DNA from: JAGDMJ01 sp963809695
GTDB taxonomy: Bacteria; Bacteroidota; Ignavibacteria; UBA10030; UBA6906
Length of the DNA: 64,000 nt
NCBI GenBank assembly: GCA_963809695.1
Contig: CAWEKI010000010.1
Span: forward strand, 1 to 64,000
Direction of reading: 5' to 3'
The notes under the pieces were generated by a model. The model did not search any database. It was given only the letters and a program-made list of their open reading frames with translations, and had not been told where the DNA came from. Shown here one piece after another: positions 52,214 to 61,555 of this stretch. A program made the translations under genes and the position numbers. How positions within the stretch are numbered: position 1 is the first letter of the stretch; the number at the start of each line of letters is the position of its first letter.

Positions 52214-54625
52214 ATGCTGAAGAACTACTTCCTCCTCGCATTGCGTATCCTGGTTCGACACAAAGGATACAGTGTTATCAACATTGCAGGGTTGTCCGTC
52301 GGAATAAGCTGTTTCCTGATCACCCTGCTCCTGGTTCTTGATGAACTCTCGTATGATCGGTTTCACCAGGGGGCCGATCGCATCTTTCGTGTCCGGGTGG
52401 AGGCTCGGGTAGGCGACAAGGAATACCACACTGCCCGCAGCAGTGGTCCGGTGGCCCCGGCATTGATGGCGACGCTCCCCGGGGTTGACGTGGCAGCCCG
52501 GATTCGCGTGGTGGGAGACCGCGCGATTCGCTATGAAGACAAGGCGTTCACCGAATACCGCTTCTTCATGGTCGATTCGACGATCTTCAAGGTGTTCTCT
52601 TTCGAGCCCGTCGAAGGAGACATGAAGAGCTTCCTGAACCAGCCCGGCACCGTGGTGATCACGGAAGAGGTGGCGCACAAGTACTTCGGCAATGCCTCAG
52701 CACTCGGCAAGGTCCTTACGGTTGACGGGACATTCCCGATCACTATCTGCGGCGTCGTCAAATCCTTCCCGCGTCAGTCGCACTGGCACTTCGATTTTCT
52801 CGTAGCGAAATCGACCCGGACATTCGACGATGAACAGTATTGGCTGGGAAACAGCTGGCACACATATGTCCGCCTGAAAGAAGGCGCGTCTGCAGCTGAG
52901 GCCGAAGATGCCTTCGTTGCCACGACAAGCGAACATGTGATTCCACTCCTTCAGCAGGTGTTTGGCATTGACGCCCACGGGGTACCCCCGGCAAAATTGC
53001 CATACCGCTACATCTTCCAGCCGCTGACGGACATCCACCTGTACTCCCATCTGGATGAAGAGCTGGAACCGACGGGGATGATCACCACGGTGACCATGTT
53101 CAGCATTGTTGCGGTGTTCGTCCTGTTGATCGCGTGCATCAACATCATGAACCTCAATGCTGCCCGTTCGGCGCAACGCGCAAAAGAAGTGGGAGTCCGG
53201 AAAGTGCTCGGGTCGCAGCGCAGCCAGCTGATGCAGTTGTTCCTCAGTGAGGCCTTGGTCCTGTCCTGCCTGGCGCTTCTCGTGAGTCTCGCAACCGTTG
53301 AGATCGTCCTGCCGGCCTTCAACAGCTTGACCGGCAAAGAGCTGTCGCTGGGGATGCTGGGCGTTCCCCGTCTTGTCTGTGGGCTCGTGTGCCTGGCCGC
53401 AGGGGTGGCCGGGCTGGCCGGGGCAGTTCCGGCGTTCGTCCTCTCGTCCCTTCCACCTGTGAAGGTGCTCAAAGGTGAGGTGGGGCGGGGGACACAGGGG
53501 GGGAGACTTAGAAGCATCCTGGTGATAGTCCAGTTTGCCGTTTCGATGGCATTGATGGTTGGAACAATCGTCGTCTATCGCCAGGTGCAATTCATGAAGA
53601 CACGGGATCTCGGATTTGACAAGAACAATCTGCTGGTCGTCGACAACACATGGTTGCTTGCAGACCGCTGTGCAAGTTTCAGGCGAGCCCTGCTGACGAG
53701 ACCGGGAATTACGGGGGCTGCATTCACACAGAACCTGCCCGGAAACGATATCAGCAGCGGTGTATACCGGGCAGAGGGACGGGACAAATCGCAGTTGATC
53801 ATGATCCGTCAACTCTTTGCGGATCAGGAGTACCTCCGGATGCTCGGCGTCAGACTTCGTGAAGGGCGCTTCTTCTCAAACGACTTCATTACGGACTCAA
53901 CGGATGTCGCTGTGATCAACGCGTCTGCCGCCCGGTTGCTGGGCTATGACCGGCCGGTAGGGAGGAGGGTGATCGCCTATTTTGGTGATAAGGAACGAGC
54001 ACTGACCATAGTCGGTGTCACCGAGGATTTCCATTACGAGCCGCTCCACCTGCCGATTCTTCCCATGGTGGTGCAGGTGGCACGCGGCGCTCCCACGCGC
54101 ATCGTGCTCCGGGTGCAGGGAGATTCGCGTGCAGTTGTGGAAGATGTTCGTCGTCAATGGACGTCGTTCAGCGGAGGACAACCATTCACGTGGTATTTCC
54201 TCGACGAGCGCCTTGACCGTTACTATCGGCGCGATGAGTCCCTCGGTACGGTCTTTGGAATTCTCTCGTCGCTGGGCATCTTCCTTTCCTGTCTCGGATT
54301 ACTGGGACTTACAATGTACGCCACGGAACGGCGGAAAAAGGAAATGGGAATACGGAAAGTGCTTGGTGCCTCGGTGCCGAGCCTCAGCGTCCTTCTCGTG
54401 AAGGATTTTGTGAAGCTTGTCTTGATCGCCGTTGTGATTGCCTGGCCCGTGGCCTATCTCTCGATGCGTCGGTGGCTGGAGACTTTTGCGTACAGGATAA
54501 ATCAGAGTCCGGGTGACTTTTTGGTTGCAGGGCTGGCCGCACTGATCATCGCGCTCTTGACTGTGGCGTACCACACGCGGAAGGTTGCCGTCGCCAATCC
54601 GGTAGAGAGTCTTCGCTATGAATAA
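52214..54625 (+). CDS. FtsX/MacB-family ABC permease
   Basis: An 803-residue permease with two MacB-like halves. Helix 1 follows ALRILVRHKGYSVINIAGLS; a periplasmic PCD domain fills about 45-280; helices cluster at 285-430 (FSIVAVFVLLIACINIMNLN, coupling EVGVRKVLGSQ), then a second PCD and a second helix set (RRKKEMGIRKVLGASVPSL). The end ANPVESLRYE is typical. ATG 52214 is chosen since it starts the family sequence; no ribosome site is visible, only the hairpin. This two-half type is frequent in Bacteroidota. Confidence 0.9.
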   Translation: MLKNYFLLALRILVRHKGYSVINIAGLSVGISCFLITLLLVLDELSYDRFHQGADRIFRVRVEARVGDKEYHTARSSGPVAPALMATLPGVDVAARIRVVGDRAIRYEDKAFTEYRFFMVDSTIFKVFSFEPVEGDMKSFLNQPGTVVITEEVAHKYFGNASALGKVLTVDGTFPITICGVVKSFPRQSHWHFDFLVAKSTRTFDDEQYWLGNSWHTYVRLKEGASAAEAEDAFVATTSEHVIPLLQQVFGIDAHGVPPAKLPYRYIFQPLTDIHLYSHLDEELEPTGMITTVTMFSIVAVFVLLIACINIMNLNAARSAQRAKEVGVRKVLGSQRSQLMQLFLSEALVLSCLALLVSLATVEIVLPAFNSLTGKELSLGMLGVPRLVCGLVCLAAGVAGLAGAVPAFVLSSLPPVKVLKGEVGRGTQGGRLRSILVIVQFAVSMALMVGTIVVYRQVQFMKTRDLGFDKNNLLVVDNTWLLADRCASFRRALLTRPGITGAAFTQNLPGNDISSGVYRAEGRDKSQLIMIRQLFADQEYLRMLGVRLREGRFFSNDFITDSTDVAVINASAARLLGYDRPVGRRVIAYFGDKERALTIVGVTEDFHYEPLHLPILPMVVQVARGAPTRIVLRVQGDSRAVVEDVRRQWTSFSGGQPFTWYFLDERLDRYYRRDESLGTVFGILSSLGIFLSCLGLLGLTMYATERRKKEMGIRKVLGASVPSLSVLLVKDFVKLVLIAVVIAWPVAYLSMRRWLETFAYRINQSPGDFLVAGLAALIIALLTVAYHTRKVAVANPVESLRYE

Positions 54626-54697
54626 CCGCCGTTTCTCGTGCATTCGGCGAACAAATTAATGCCCCCTTCTTCGAACAGAATCTTGGAACAGGGTTTC

Positions 54698-54814
54698 CTA
54701 GTCGAGGGCCAACATCGTTCCGCGGAGCTTGTTGAGTGCCTCCCCCATACGCTGTACTTCAGGATGTGCCGGTGACGCCCCTTCGAGCGCGGTCTCAGTG
54801 GCGTATGGATTCAT
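54698..54814 (-). CDS. Possible 38-aa protein
   Basis: ATG 54814, preceded by GGAAGGATATTC, opens a 38-residue frame with HPEVQRMGEALNKLRGTML and ends at TAG. The helical, charged character and the ribosome site support it, the short length does not. Unknown function. The rest of 54626-55108 holds nothing else I can support. Confidence 0.35.
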   Translation of the reverse strand: MNPYATETALEGASPAHPEVQRMGEALNKLRGTMLALD

Positions 54815-55108
54815 GAATATCCTTCCAGAATTTTCGATTTACATGTGCCAACAGAGAGGGCATTTTTTATCAAACACAAAGGGCCGCCGGCTTGTTCCGC
54901 AGCGGTCTCCGGGGAGTTTGGCTGGAAGAATCAATGCCCCCTTGTGAGGGCAGGGTATCACTTGGCAGTCGCGATTTGCGAGGGAACGAATCAAATCCTT
55001 CCGGTCTAAAGGTGCAGGTGCCGGTTGCATCCTGACGGAGTCCTTCGTACATTGCGCGTGTTCCTGCCGAATAGATTCACTCTCTACCACACCGAAAGGA
55101 TTCATGAT

Positions 55109-55738
55109 ATGAAGCGATTTGTTACAACGTTCGTCCTGCTTTTTCTGCTGGCGCTGCCGGCTGCGGGTCAGCAAGTTGACACCACGGCAAAAGTGGTTCC
55201 GGCGGTGAGCCCGCAACCAGACTCGACGGCGAAACAGGTTCCGGCGGCGACTCAGCAAGTGGAACCCGCGGTGAAAGAAGCTCCTGCTGCTAAGGGCAAT
55301 GTGTTCTTTGGTGGAAGCCTCGGCGTGAGTTTTGGCAGCTACTTTCGCCTCAGCGTGCAGCCGATGGTCGGCTACAACTTCAACCAGAAGTTTTCCGGAG
55401 GGTTCAAGCTGGGCTATGAGTACATCAACGACAAGCGCTACGACCCCACCGTGACTTGGCATAACTACGGGGCAAGCGTCTTTGGCCGCTTCCGGTTCAT
55501 TCCGCAAGCCTACCTGCACGCCGAATTTGCGTACATCAACTACGGGGCGAAGACCACGCACCTGGAAACCGAGCGTATTTGGGTTCCGTTCCTCTATCTG
55601 GGAGCGGGTTACTACAAATCCATTTCTCCCTCGACTGCGCTCTTCATAGAAGTGCTCTTCGACGTGCTTCAGGATTCGAATTCCCCTTACGAGGCTTGGC
55701 AGCCCATGATCAGCTTCGGCGTTGTCGCGGGGATTTAG
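55109..55738 (+). CDS. Outer-membrane beta-barrel protein
   Basis: A 209-residue protein with signal peptide MKRFVTTFVLLFLLALPAAG, a Pro/Ala/Val-rich linker of about 45 residues (VDTTAKVVPAVSPQPDSTAK and near repeats), then a small eight-strand-like barrel (FRLSVQPMVGYNF, SGGFKLGYEYIND, HAEFAYINYGA) ending ISFGVVAGI. Looks like an OmpA/OmpW-sized outer-membrane protein. The repeat-rich linker may span periplasm or bind cell wall. Function unknown. Confidence 0.75.
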   Translation: MKRFVTTFVLLFLLALPAAGQQVDTTAKVVPAVSPQPDSTAKQVPAATQQVEPAVKEAPAAKGNVFFGGSLGVSFGSYFRLSVQPMVGYNFNQKFSGGFKLGYEYINDKRYDPTVTWHNYGASVFGRFRFIPQAYLHAEFAYINYGAKTTHLETERIWVPFLYLGAGYYKSISPSTALFIEVLFDVLQDSNSPYEAWQPMISFGVVAGI

Positions 55739-56053
55739 CACAGGTTGTTCCGGATGCTACTCCGTTCACGCAGGGTATCATTGCAGGGAGGGGCTCTGGA
55801 AGGTGCCGAGCCGATGAGCCGATATTCTACGCGGTGATCCAAGCAGTTCGCAGCAGGACTCTTGTCGCAATGAGCCCTCTGATCTTGCGCACCTCAGTGA
55901 GCCGTTCCATCGTCATCGTCTCCTGCCAGATCTCCTACAAGCCCCCCGCTATCAACACAGAGGTACGGCCAACCGGCAGGTTGCAATTCCTCTGGTTTTT
56001 CAATACTTTTGTCGAACCACTCCTGATTGTTGACCATAAGAAGAGTCAATGCT
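55739..56053. other. Gene-free stretch of about 315 bp
   Basis: No gene can be supported. On the minus strand a short frame around 55820-55930 reads MTMERLTEVRKIRGLIAT, but with no ribosome site or family match. The upstream region of the next gene contains no clear promoter motif. Confidence 0.4.
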
Positions 56054-58255
56054 ATGAATGTCCGATTCGTCGCCATCGTCGCGATGCTGCTTGCACCCCT
56101 CACCTCTCTTGCCGCTGACGAGGGATGGCCGCAGCAGTTTAAAAAGAAAGACTGGATCGTTGTTGTCTATCAGCCTCAACCGGAATCGCTCAAGGATATC
56201 GAGTTGAAAGCGCGTATGGCAGTGTCTGTGGCAAAGAAAGGATCAGACACTCCCGCGTTCGGGGCGGTCTGGTTTACCGCAATCCTCGATATCGATCGGG
56301 ATGATCGCATGGTGGAAATCGATAAGATCCATGTCGACAAGGTCAAGTTCCCGAACAGCACGCCGGAGCAAGAGAAGAAGCTGGCCGAATTTCTCGAAGA
56401 TGAAATACCTGACCTGGACCTGGAAATGTCTCTCGACCGGCTCCTTGCCGCCATCGACCAGACCCAATTCCAGCAGAAATCCGCGGAAGCGCTCAAGAAC
56501 GATCCGCCGAAGATCATTGTGATGACGGAGCCGGCCATCCTGATCACCATCGATGGCAATCCCCGGACACAGAAGATCAAGGACACGGAGCTCGAACGGG
56601 TGTACAATACGACGTTTCCGATCGTCTATGATCCTGACGATAAGGAGTACTTCTTCTACGGAACGAGCGTTTGGTTTACGACGGAAGATCTGATCGCCGG
56701 CGAATGGGAATATATCAAGTCTCCGCCGAGCGAGGTTGAGGATCTCTTCAAGGAGAAAGAAACGAAGCAGCAAGCCAAACCTCCTGCGGATCAGCCGGCT
56801 GTTTCTCTTGACGAACTGAAGAAGGCGAAAATTGTTGTTTCCACCGTTCCGGCGGAGTTAATCGTTACGATCGGCAAACCCAACCTGGCCCCCATTGCCG
56901 GCGATGAACTTATGTACGTGACGAACACCGAGAGCGATGTGTTCATGGATATCGCTTTGCAGAAGTATTTCCTCCTTCTCTCGGGGCGGTGGTTCAGCAG
57001 CCCTTCGCTGAAAGAAGGTCCGTGGACGTGGGTTCCGCCTGATTCACTTCCAAAGAATTTCGCTGAGATTACGGAGCAGGGACCGAAAGGGGAGGTCCTC
57101 GCTCATGTGCCGGGTACTCCGCAGGCGACTGAAGCATACTATGATGCTCAGATGCCTCAGACGGCGGCCATCAAACGAAGCGAGGCAAAACTTGAAGTGT
57201 CATACGACGGCGAGCCCCAGTTCAAACCTGTCGAGGGGACGTCCATGTTATATGCCGTCAATACGTCGTCGCAGGTTCTACTCGTTGAAGGACAATACTT
57301 CGCATGCGATCAGGGGGTTTGGTTTGCTGCCCCATCGGCGAAAGGTCCCTGGAAGGTCTCTGATACGCGGCCAGCTCAGGTCGATAGCATACCTCCTCAG
57401 TCGCCCATGTACAATACAAAATATGTCTATGTGTATGAGTCGACACCGGAGGTGGTGTATGTTGGATACACGCCGGCCTACATGGGGTGCTATGCTTACG
57501 GCGGCACTGTGGTGTACGGCACCGGTTGGTATTATCCACCCTACATCAGTCCATACGCGTACTATCCGCATCCGGTGACGTACGGTTTCAGCGTCCATTA
57601 TAGTCCATACACTGGCTGGGGTTTTGGAATGAGCTGGGGCGTTGGGTTTGTTGGGATGAGTGCTGGGTGGGCCGGGTATGGACACGGGTATTCTCATGGA
57701 TACAATGCCGGATTCTGGGCGGGGTATCACGCGGGAAGCCGGCCCGGTGGTCCCTATGGTCCCGGTGGATATAATCCCCGGCAGCCTCCCAACAGGGGAT
57801 CGGCGGGTGCCAGGCCCTCAACACAGCCGGCCGGACGGCCATCGGCTCAGCCGGGTGCCAGGCCGTCAACTCAGCCTGCGACGAGGCCATCGAACAATCT
57901 TTACAACCGGCCCGAAAACAAGGGGCGTACCTCTCCCTCCACACAGCCGGCCAACCGCCAGGCCCCGTCGGCGGCCCAGGGGAAAGCCAATAACGTCTAC
58001 GCTGACCGCAATGGAGAGGTGTATCGGAAATCAAATGACGGCTGGCAGCAACGGCAAGGGAACAACTGGTCAAATACCAGTTCACGGCCGTCGCAGCAGC
58101 CCTCGACGGCCGACCGCTCCGCTCAACAGAGGCCGTCGAATACAGGTACAAGTTCGCTTGACCGGGACGCCCAGTCGCGTCAACGAGGCGCGCAGCGATC
58201 GCAAAGCTATCAACGGAGCGCGCCACGCGGAGGTGGGGGAGGACGAAGGAGGTAG
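56054..58255 (+). CDS. Large exported protein with Gly/Tyr-rich and Pro/Arg/Gln-rich tail
   Basis: A 733-residue protein with signal peptide (FVAIVAMLLAPLTSLA). Residues about 30-460 form repeats of a beta-rich unit (KIIVMTEPAILITIDGNP and KIVVSTVPAELIVTIGKP; WFTTEDLIAGEWEYI and WFSSPSLKEGPWTWV). Residues about 470-580 are rich in Tyr, Gly and Trp (YAYYPHPVTYGFSVHY); the end is Pro/Ser/Arg/Gln-rich and disordered. Proteins of this type are often labelled carbohydrate-binding family V/XII in databases, without proof. Expected at the cell surface or periplasm. Confidence 0.75.
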   Translation: MNVRFVAIVAMLLAPLTSLAADEGWPQQFKKKDWIVVVYQPQPESLKDIELKARMAVSVAKKGSDTPAFGAVWFTAILDIDRDDRMVEIDKIHVDKVKFPNSTPEQEKKLAEFLEDEIPDLDLEMSLDRLLAAIDQTQFQQKSAEALKNDPPKIIVMTEPAILITIDGNPRTQKIKDTELERVYNTTFPIVYDPDDKEYFFYGTSVWFTTEDLIAGEWEYIKSPPSEVEDLFKEKETKQQAKPPADQPAVSLDELKKAKIVVSTVPAELIVTIGKPNLAPIAGDELMYVTNTESDVFMDIALQKYFLLLSGRWFSSPSLKEGPWTWVPPDSLPKNFAEITEQGPKGEVLAHVPGTPQATEAYYDAQMPQTAAIKRSEAKLEVSYDGEPQFKPVEGTSMLYAVNTSSQVLLVEGQYFACDQGVWFAAPSAKGPWKVSDTRPAQVDSIPPQSPMYNTKYVYVYESTPEVVYVGYTPAYMGCYAYGGTVVYGTGWYYPPYISPYAYYPHPVTYGFSVHYSPYTGWGFGMSWGVGFVGMSAGWAGYGHGYSHGYNAGFWAGYHAGSRPGGPYGPGGYNPRQPPNRGSAGARPSTQPAGRPSAQPGARPSTQPATRPSNNLYNRPENKGRTSPSTQPANRQAPSAAQGKANNVYADRNGEVYRKSNDGWQQRQGNNWSNTSSRPSQQPSTADRSAQQRPSNTGTSSLDRDAQSRQRGAQRSQSYQRSAPRGGGGGRRR

Positions 58256-58260
58256 TAACA

Positions 58261-58327
58261 AGAAGTCAGAGGTCAGAGAATTGAGAATCGAAAATGGTCG
58301 ATTGACAATTCCTGACCACTGACTTCT
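58261..58327. repeat. 67-bp near-perfect palindrome
   Basis: AGAAGTCAGAGGTCAG (58261-58276) pairs with 58312-58327 with one mismatch, and the interior GAATTG...CAATTC and ATCG...CGAT continue the stem. It fills the gap between two same-strand genes and stops 6 bases before the GNAT start. Such GTCAGAAGTCAG-like palindromes are common small repeats. Confidence 0.75.
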
Positions 58328-58333
58328 GCTCTT

Positions 58334-58807
58334 ATGACAAACCATGAACGCCTGATCGCTCTTGCCACGGAAGTCTTCGACGCAAAGAACGATCCTGAAC
58401 AGATCTCCGTGACAGCGGAGGATGTCGAGCGCCTCCGGGCGCTGCATCCCGCCGCCATGACACAAGAGTCAAACGAAGACGGCCCGCTCGCCTGGGTTCT
58501 TGTCTTTCCCACCACGGATGACTTGATGGAGCGTTTCCTGCGGAAAGAAATTACCGAGCGGGAACTTCTCTGGTCGACTCCCGTCGGCGAAACCCTGGAA
58601 GCGCTTTATCTTTGTTCGGTTCTTGTGCTGCCCGAATTCCGTGGGAAAGGTATGGCGAAGAAACTCACCATCAATGCCGTCCGGTCGATACAGAAAGATT
58701 ACCCCATCAGAGAGCTCTTCGTCTGGCCGTTCAACAAGGGTGGGGAGCAGGCGGCTGAGTCGGTTGCGCGGGAAACAGGCCTGCCGCTGCGGATTCGACA
58801 AAGTTGA
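58334..58807 (+). CDS. GNAT-family acetyltransferase-like protein
   Basis: A 157-residue protein. Strand 4 and the acetyl-CoA loop read LYLCSVLVLPEFRGKGMAKKL (R/Q-x-x-G-x-G/A pattern as RGKGMA), the defining GNAT motif A. The N-terminal half has low family similarity (FDAKNDPEQISVTAEDVERL). Substrate unknown. The start follows the palindrome at 58261-58327, which may affect its expression. Confidence 0.7.
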   Translation: MTNHERLIALATEVFDAKNDPEQISVTAEDVERLRALHPAAMTQESNEDGPLAWVLVFPTTDDLMERFLRKEITERELLWSTPVGETLEALYLCSVLVLPEFRGKGMAKKLTINAVRSIQKDYPIRELFVWPFNKGGEQAAESVARETGLPLRIRQS

Positions 58808-58810
58808 GAA

Positions 58811-58918
58811 TCAGCGCAAAGCACCAGTCACGACTTTTTTCTTGCTCACCCGGACCGAACAGAGGCCGGTAGCGGTGTTCAGGACAACATAGCATCCGGG
58901 GACGACCTTCCAGCCCAT
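58811..58918 (-). CDS. Possible 35-aa protein
   Basis: ATG 58918 has an excellent GAAGGGAGAG ribosome site and opens a 35-residue frame (MGWKVVPGCYVVLNTATGLC, two Cys) that ends at TGA 3 bp from the convergent GNAT gene. Good start signal and compact packing favour a real gene; function unknown. Confidence 0.5.
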   Translation of the reverse strand: MGWKVVPGCYVVLNTATGLCSVRVSKKKVVTGALR

Positions 58919-59264
58919 TTGTCTCTCCCTTCAGCTCTCAGCACTTCCTATCATCCTTTTTCACCCTTTGTCTGGAAGTAGATTCTGGATAGCAATTCTT
59001 CTTTCCTCAAAGTGGTCGTCAACGTGTATGCACACCAAGCATGGTTCTCGCTCTGCTGCGGATGTTCCCCAATGAGAACGATCAAGAAGCAATAGTTGCT
59101 CTTTTCATTTATAGCCACTATCTTCGCTGTGTACAACGTGTGACTTACAAGTCCTAGTTTGCTGGTCCCGTTTCAATTCAATTCGCTCCCCCACACATAG
59201 TCGAATCAAGAGCCTTTGCCAAAGCCACCTTGTCGAACTCTCTTCTCATGGAAGGAATAGATCC
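58919..59264. other. Gene-free stretch of about 345 bp
   Basis: Lower GC than the surroundings. A TTG-started minus-strand frame (58951-59136) would give a 61-residue peptide, but it has no family resemblance. It must hold promoters for the 35-aa frame (left) and DUF2252 gene (right). Confidence 0.4.
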
Positions 59265-60698
59265 ATGCAAAATGGTATCCTGGTATCTGAAACAGAGGTA
59301 GCGCACGCTGTAGCCAAACCACCCCTGGAAATTCCCCGTCACTTGCCGTGGGCAGAACGTTATGCCATGGGAAAGAACTTGCGGAAGGCTTGTCCGCGAA
59401 GCTCGCACGCCGCCTGGAAGCCGTCTGCCAAGCGCCCTGATCCGGTAGACTTGTTGCTGGAAGCTGAGAAAGGGCGGCTGCCTGATCTGCTCCCTCTCCG
59501 CCACGGGCGTATGGCGCGATCACCATTCACCTTCTATCGGGGCTCGGCGCTTGCCATGGCCACTGACCTGGCTTCCACACCTGTCTCGGGAATCCGCGTC
59601 CAGTGTTGCGGTGACGCGCACTTGTGCAATTTCGGCGGATTCGCGACTCCCGAACGACGAGTGATCTTCGCCATCAACGACCTCGATGAAACTCTGCCGG
59701 CCCCGTGGGAGTGGGACATCAAACGTCTTGCCGCAAGCTTCGTTGTTGGCTGCCGGGACAATGGGCTGAGCGATGCCGGTGCCAGGGATGTGGTGAAGAC
59801 CTGTGTTCGCACCTACCGCGAATCCATGGCCGAGTATAGCCAGATGAAAACGCTGGAGCTCTGGTATGTCGCACTCGGGGCGGATGACCTGGTTGCGGAC
59901 ATCAAGGATCCCAAAATGCGTCAGCGGGCTCTGAAGCGCCTTCAGAAAGAGCGGGCTCGGAGCATTGCGGAGGACATCTTTCCGAAGCTGGTGGAACAGA
60001 AAGGGGAGATCCATGTCATCAGGGATGAGCTCCCAACGATCTTCCACGCCGAAGGTTATCCCCCGGGGAAAGTCCAGAGTGCCGTCATGGAAGCACTCGC
60101 CGCGTACCGCGACAGCCTGTCGCCAAGCCACCAGTCACTGCTCGACCGATTTGAGCTCCGTGACGCCGCCATCAAGGTGGTGGGCATCGGGAGCGTTGGG
60201 ACCTCATGCTGGGTGCTCCTCTTTATGGCCGACGAAGGCGACCCCCTCTTCCTCCAGGTCAAAGAGGCGCGCGCGTCGGTCCTGGAGCCATTCGCCGGCG
60301 CCAGCACCTTCTCCAATCATGGCCAGCGCGTTGTGAACGGCTACCGGCTCATGCAGTCTGCCAGCGACATGTTCCTCGGGTGGACCATGGGTGTCAGGGG
60401 GCGTCATTTCTTCGTCCGTCAGCTGAGGGATATCAAGATCAGCATCCGAGTGGAGACCTTTGGCGCGACCGAGATGGATTTCTACTCCGCCTGGTGCGGA
60501 AGGGCTCTGGCGCTCTCCCATGCTCGCTCTGGTCTGGCTGTCATGCTGAGCGGTTATCTTGGCCGGAGCGACACGTTCGACCAGGCATTGGCGGACTTCT
60601 CCATTGCCTACGCCGACCAGAACGAAAAGGACCATGCGGCACTCAAACGCGCGATCCATGATGGAATTGTTGAGGCTGTCTTCGAAGAACCGAAATGA
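59265..60698 (+). CDS. DUF2252-family protein
   Basis: A 477-residue protein typical of DUF2252 in length and motifs: FTFYRGSALAMATDL, QCCGDAHLCNFGGFATPER, FAINDLDETLPAPWEWDIKR, KVVGIGSVGTSCW and VRQLRDIKISI. The HxxNFG and NDxDE blocks resemble kinase/aminoglycoside-phosphotransferase folds, so nucleotide binding is plausible, but no function is established. Cytoplasmic, no signal peptide. Followed closely by the DUF4239 gene. Confidence 0.88.
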   Translation: MQNGILVSETEVAHAVAKPPLEIPRHLPWAERYAMGKNLRKACPRSSHAAWKPSAKRPDPVDLLLEAEKGRLPDLLPLRHGRMARSPFTFYRGSALAMATDLASTPVSGIRVQCCGDAHLCNFGGFATPERRVIFAINDLDETLPAPWEWDIKRLAASFVVGCRDNGLSDAGARDVVKTCVRTYRESMAEYSQMKTLELWYVALGADDLVADIKDPKMRQRALKRLQKERARSIAEDIFPKLVEQKGEIHVIRDELPTIFHAEGYPPGKVQSAVMEALAAYRDSLSPSHQSLLDRFELRDAAIKVVGIGSVGTSCWVLLFMADEGDPLFLQVKEARASVLEPFAGASTFSNHGQRVVNGYRLMQSASDMFLGWTMGVRGRHFFVRQLRDIKISIRVETFGATEMDFYSAWCGRALALSHARSGLAVMLSGYLGRSDTFDQALADFSIAYADQNEKDHAALKRAIHDGIVEAVFEEPK

Positions 60699-60731
60699 AG
60701 TTCAATGAATAGTGTTGAAACGGGAGGATAC

Positions 60732-61511
60732 ATGCAGGCTTCTCAGATTCTGGGCGCAGGTACTCTCATCGGGCTCTTCCTGGGGATGGTCCTGTTCCTT
60801 GAAGTGGGTCATCGCCTCAGGTTGCGAATGATGGCAAAACATCCCGAGAAATCCGTGGCAGGGTTGGGCGTGGTCGAGGGGGCACTCTTTGCGCTGATGG
60901 GACTGGTCATTGCGTTCACATTCTCAGGGGCCGCCGCACGATTTGATGCGAAGCGCCAGCTCGTTGTCGATGAAGCCAACAACATCGGCACCGCATACCT
61001 CCGAATCGACCTGCTCCCTGAGGCGGCTCAACCAGCGATCAGGGAGAAGTTCCGCCATTATGTTGATGCCCGGCTTGAATCCTACGAGACACTGCCGACT
61101 GTTGCCGGGGTGATGCCCCGCATGGAGACGGCAACGGATCTCCAACAAGACATCTGGAAGCTCTCAATCGGGGCGACCAAGGAGGGAACGAACCCGCAGG
61201 CCGCAATGCTCCTCCTGCCGGCGCTGAACGCAATGTTTGATATCGCGAACACACGTGCCATGGCGACCCAACTACACCCTCCGCCGATCATCTTTATCTT
61301 GCTCGCCACGCTGGCGCTGGTCTGCTCATTGCTCGCCGGGTTTGGCATGGCAGAAGGCAGGGCTCGCAGCTGGATCCATATAGTCGCCTTCGCACTGGTC
61401 CTCACTGTTACTGTCTATGTCATCATCGACATGGAATATCCGAGAATGGGTTTGATCCGCATCGAAAGTTTTGACCAGGCTTTGGTGGATGTCCGGGCAA
61501 ACATGAAGTGA
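60732..61511 (+). CDS. Bestrophin-like DUF4239 membrane protein
   Basis: A 259-residue protein with two helices at each end: TLIGLFLGMVLFLEVGHRL and GALFALMGLVIAFTFSGAA near the start, IIFILLATLALVCSLLAGFG and VAFALVLTVTVYVIIDMEY at the end. The middle carries the DUF4239 signature RFDAKRQLVVDEANNIGTAY. Possibly an ion channel, by distant likeness to bestrophins. ATG 60732 follows GGGAGGA, better than 60705. Probably co-transcribed with the DUF2252 gene. Confidence 0.82.
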   Translation: MQASQILGAGTLIGLFLGMVLFLEVGHRLRLRMMAKHPEKSVAGLGVVEGALFALMGLVIAFTFSGAAARFDAKRQLVVDEANNIGTAYLRIDLLPEAAQPAIREKFRHYVDARLESYETLPTVAGVMPRMETATDLQQDIWKLSIGATKEGTNPQAAMLLLPALNAMFDIANTRAMATQLHPPPIIFILLATLALVCSLLAGFGMAEGRARSWIHIVAFALVLTVTVYVIIDMEYPRMGLIRIESFDQALVDVRANMK

Positions 61512-61555
61512 GCGATCCAACAGATAGTCGGTGGCTTGATGAATACTGACTTCTG

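Noticed and set aside
52202..52220. TGGCAC-N5-ATGC at the permease start as a second sigma-54 promoter
   Set aside because: The -12 part overlaps the start codon and the -24 part is the hairpin arm; coincidence is more likely.
52697..53812. Minus-strand frame of about 370 codons opposite the FtsX-type permease
   Set aside because: Antisense to conserved permease sequence; Gln/His/Arg-rich with no domain.
54839..55741. Minus-strand frame of about 300 codons opposite the outer-membrane protein
   Set aside because: Mostly antisense to a gene with signal peptide and barrel; the CPLC and CPHKG parts in the gap match nothing I know.
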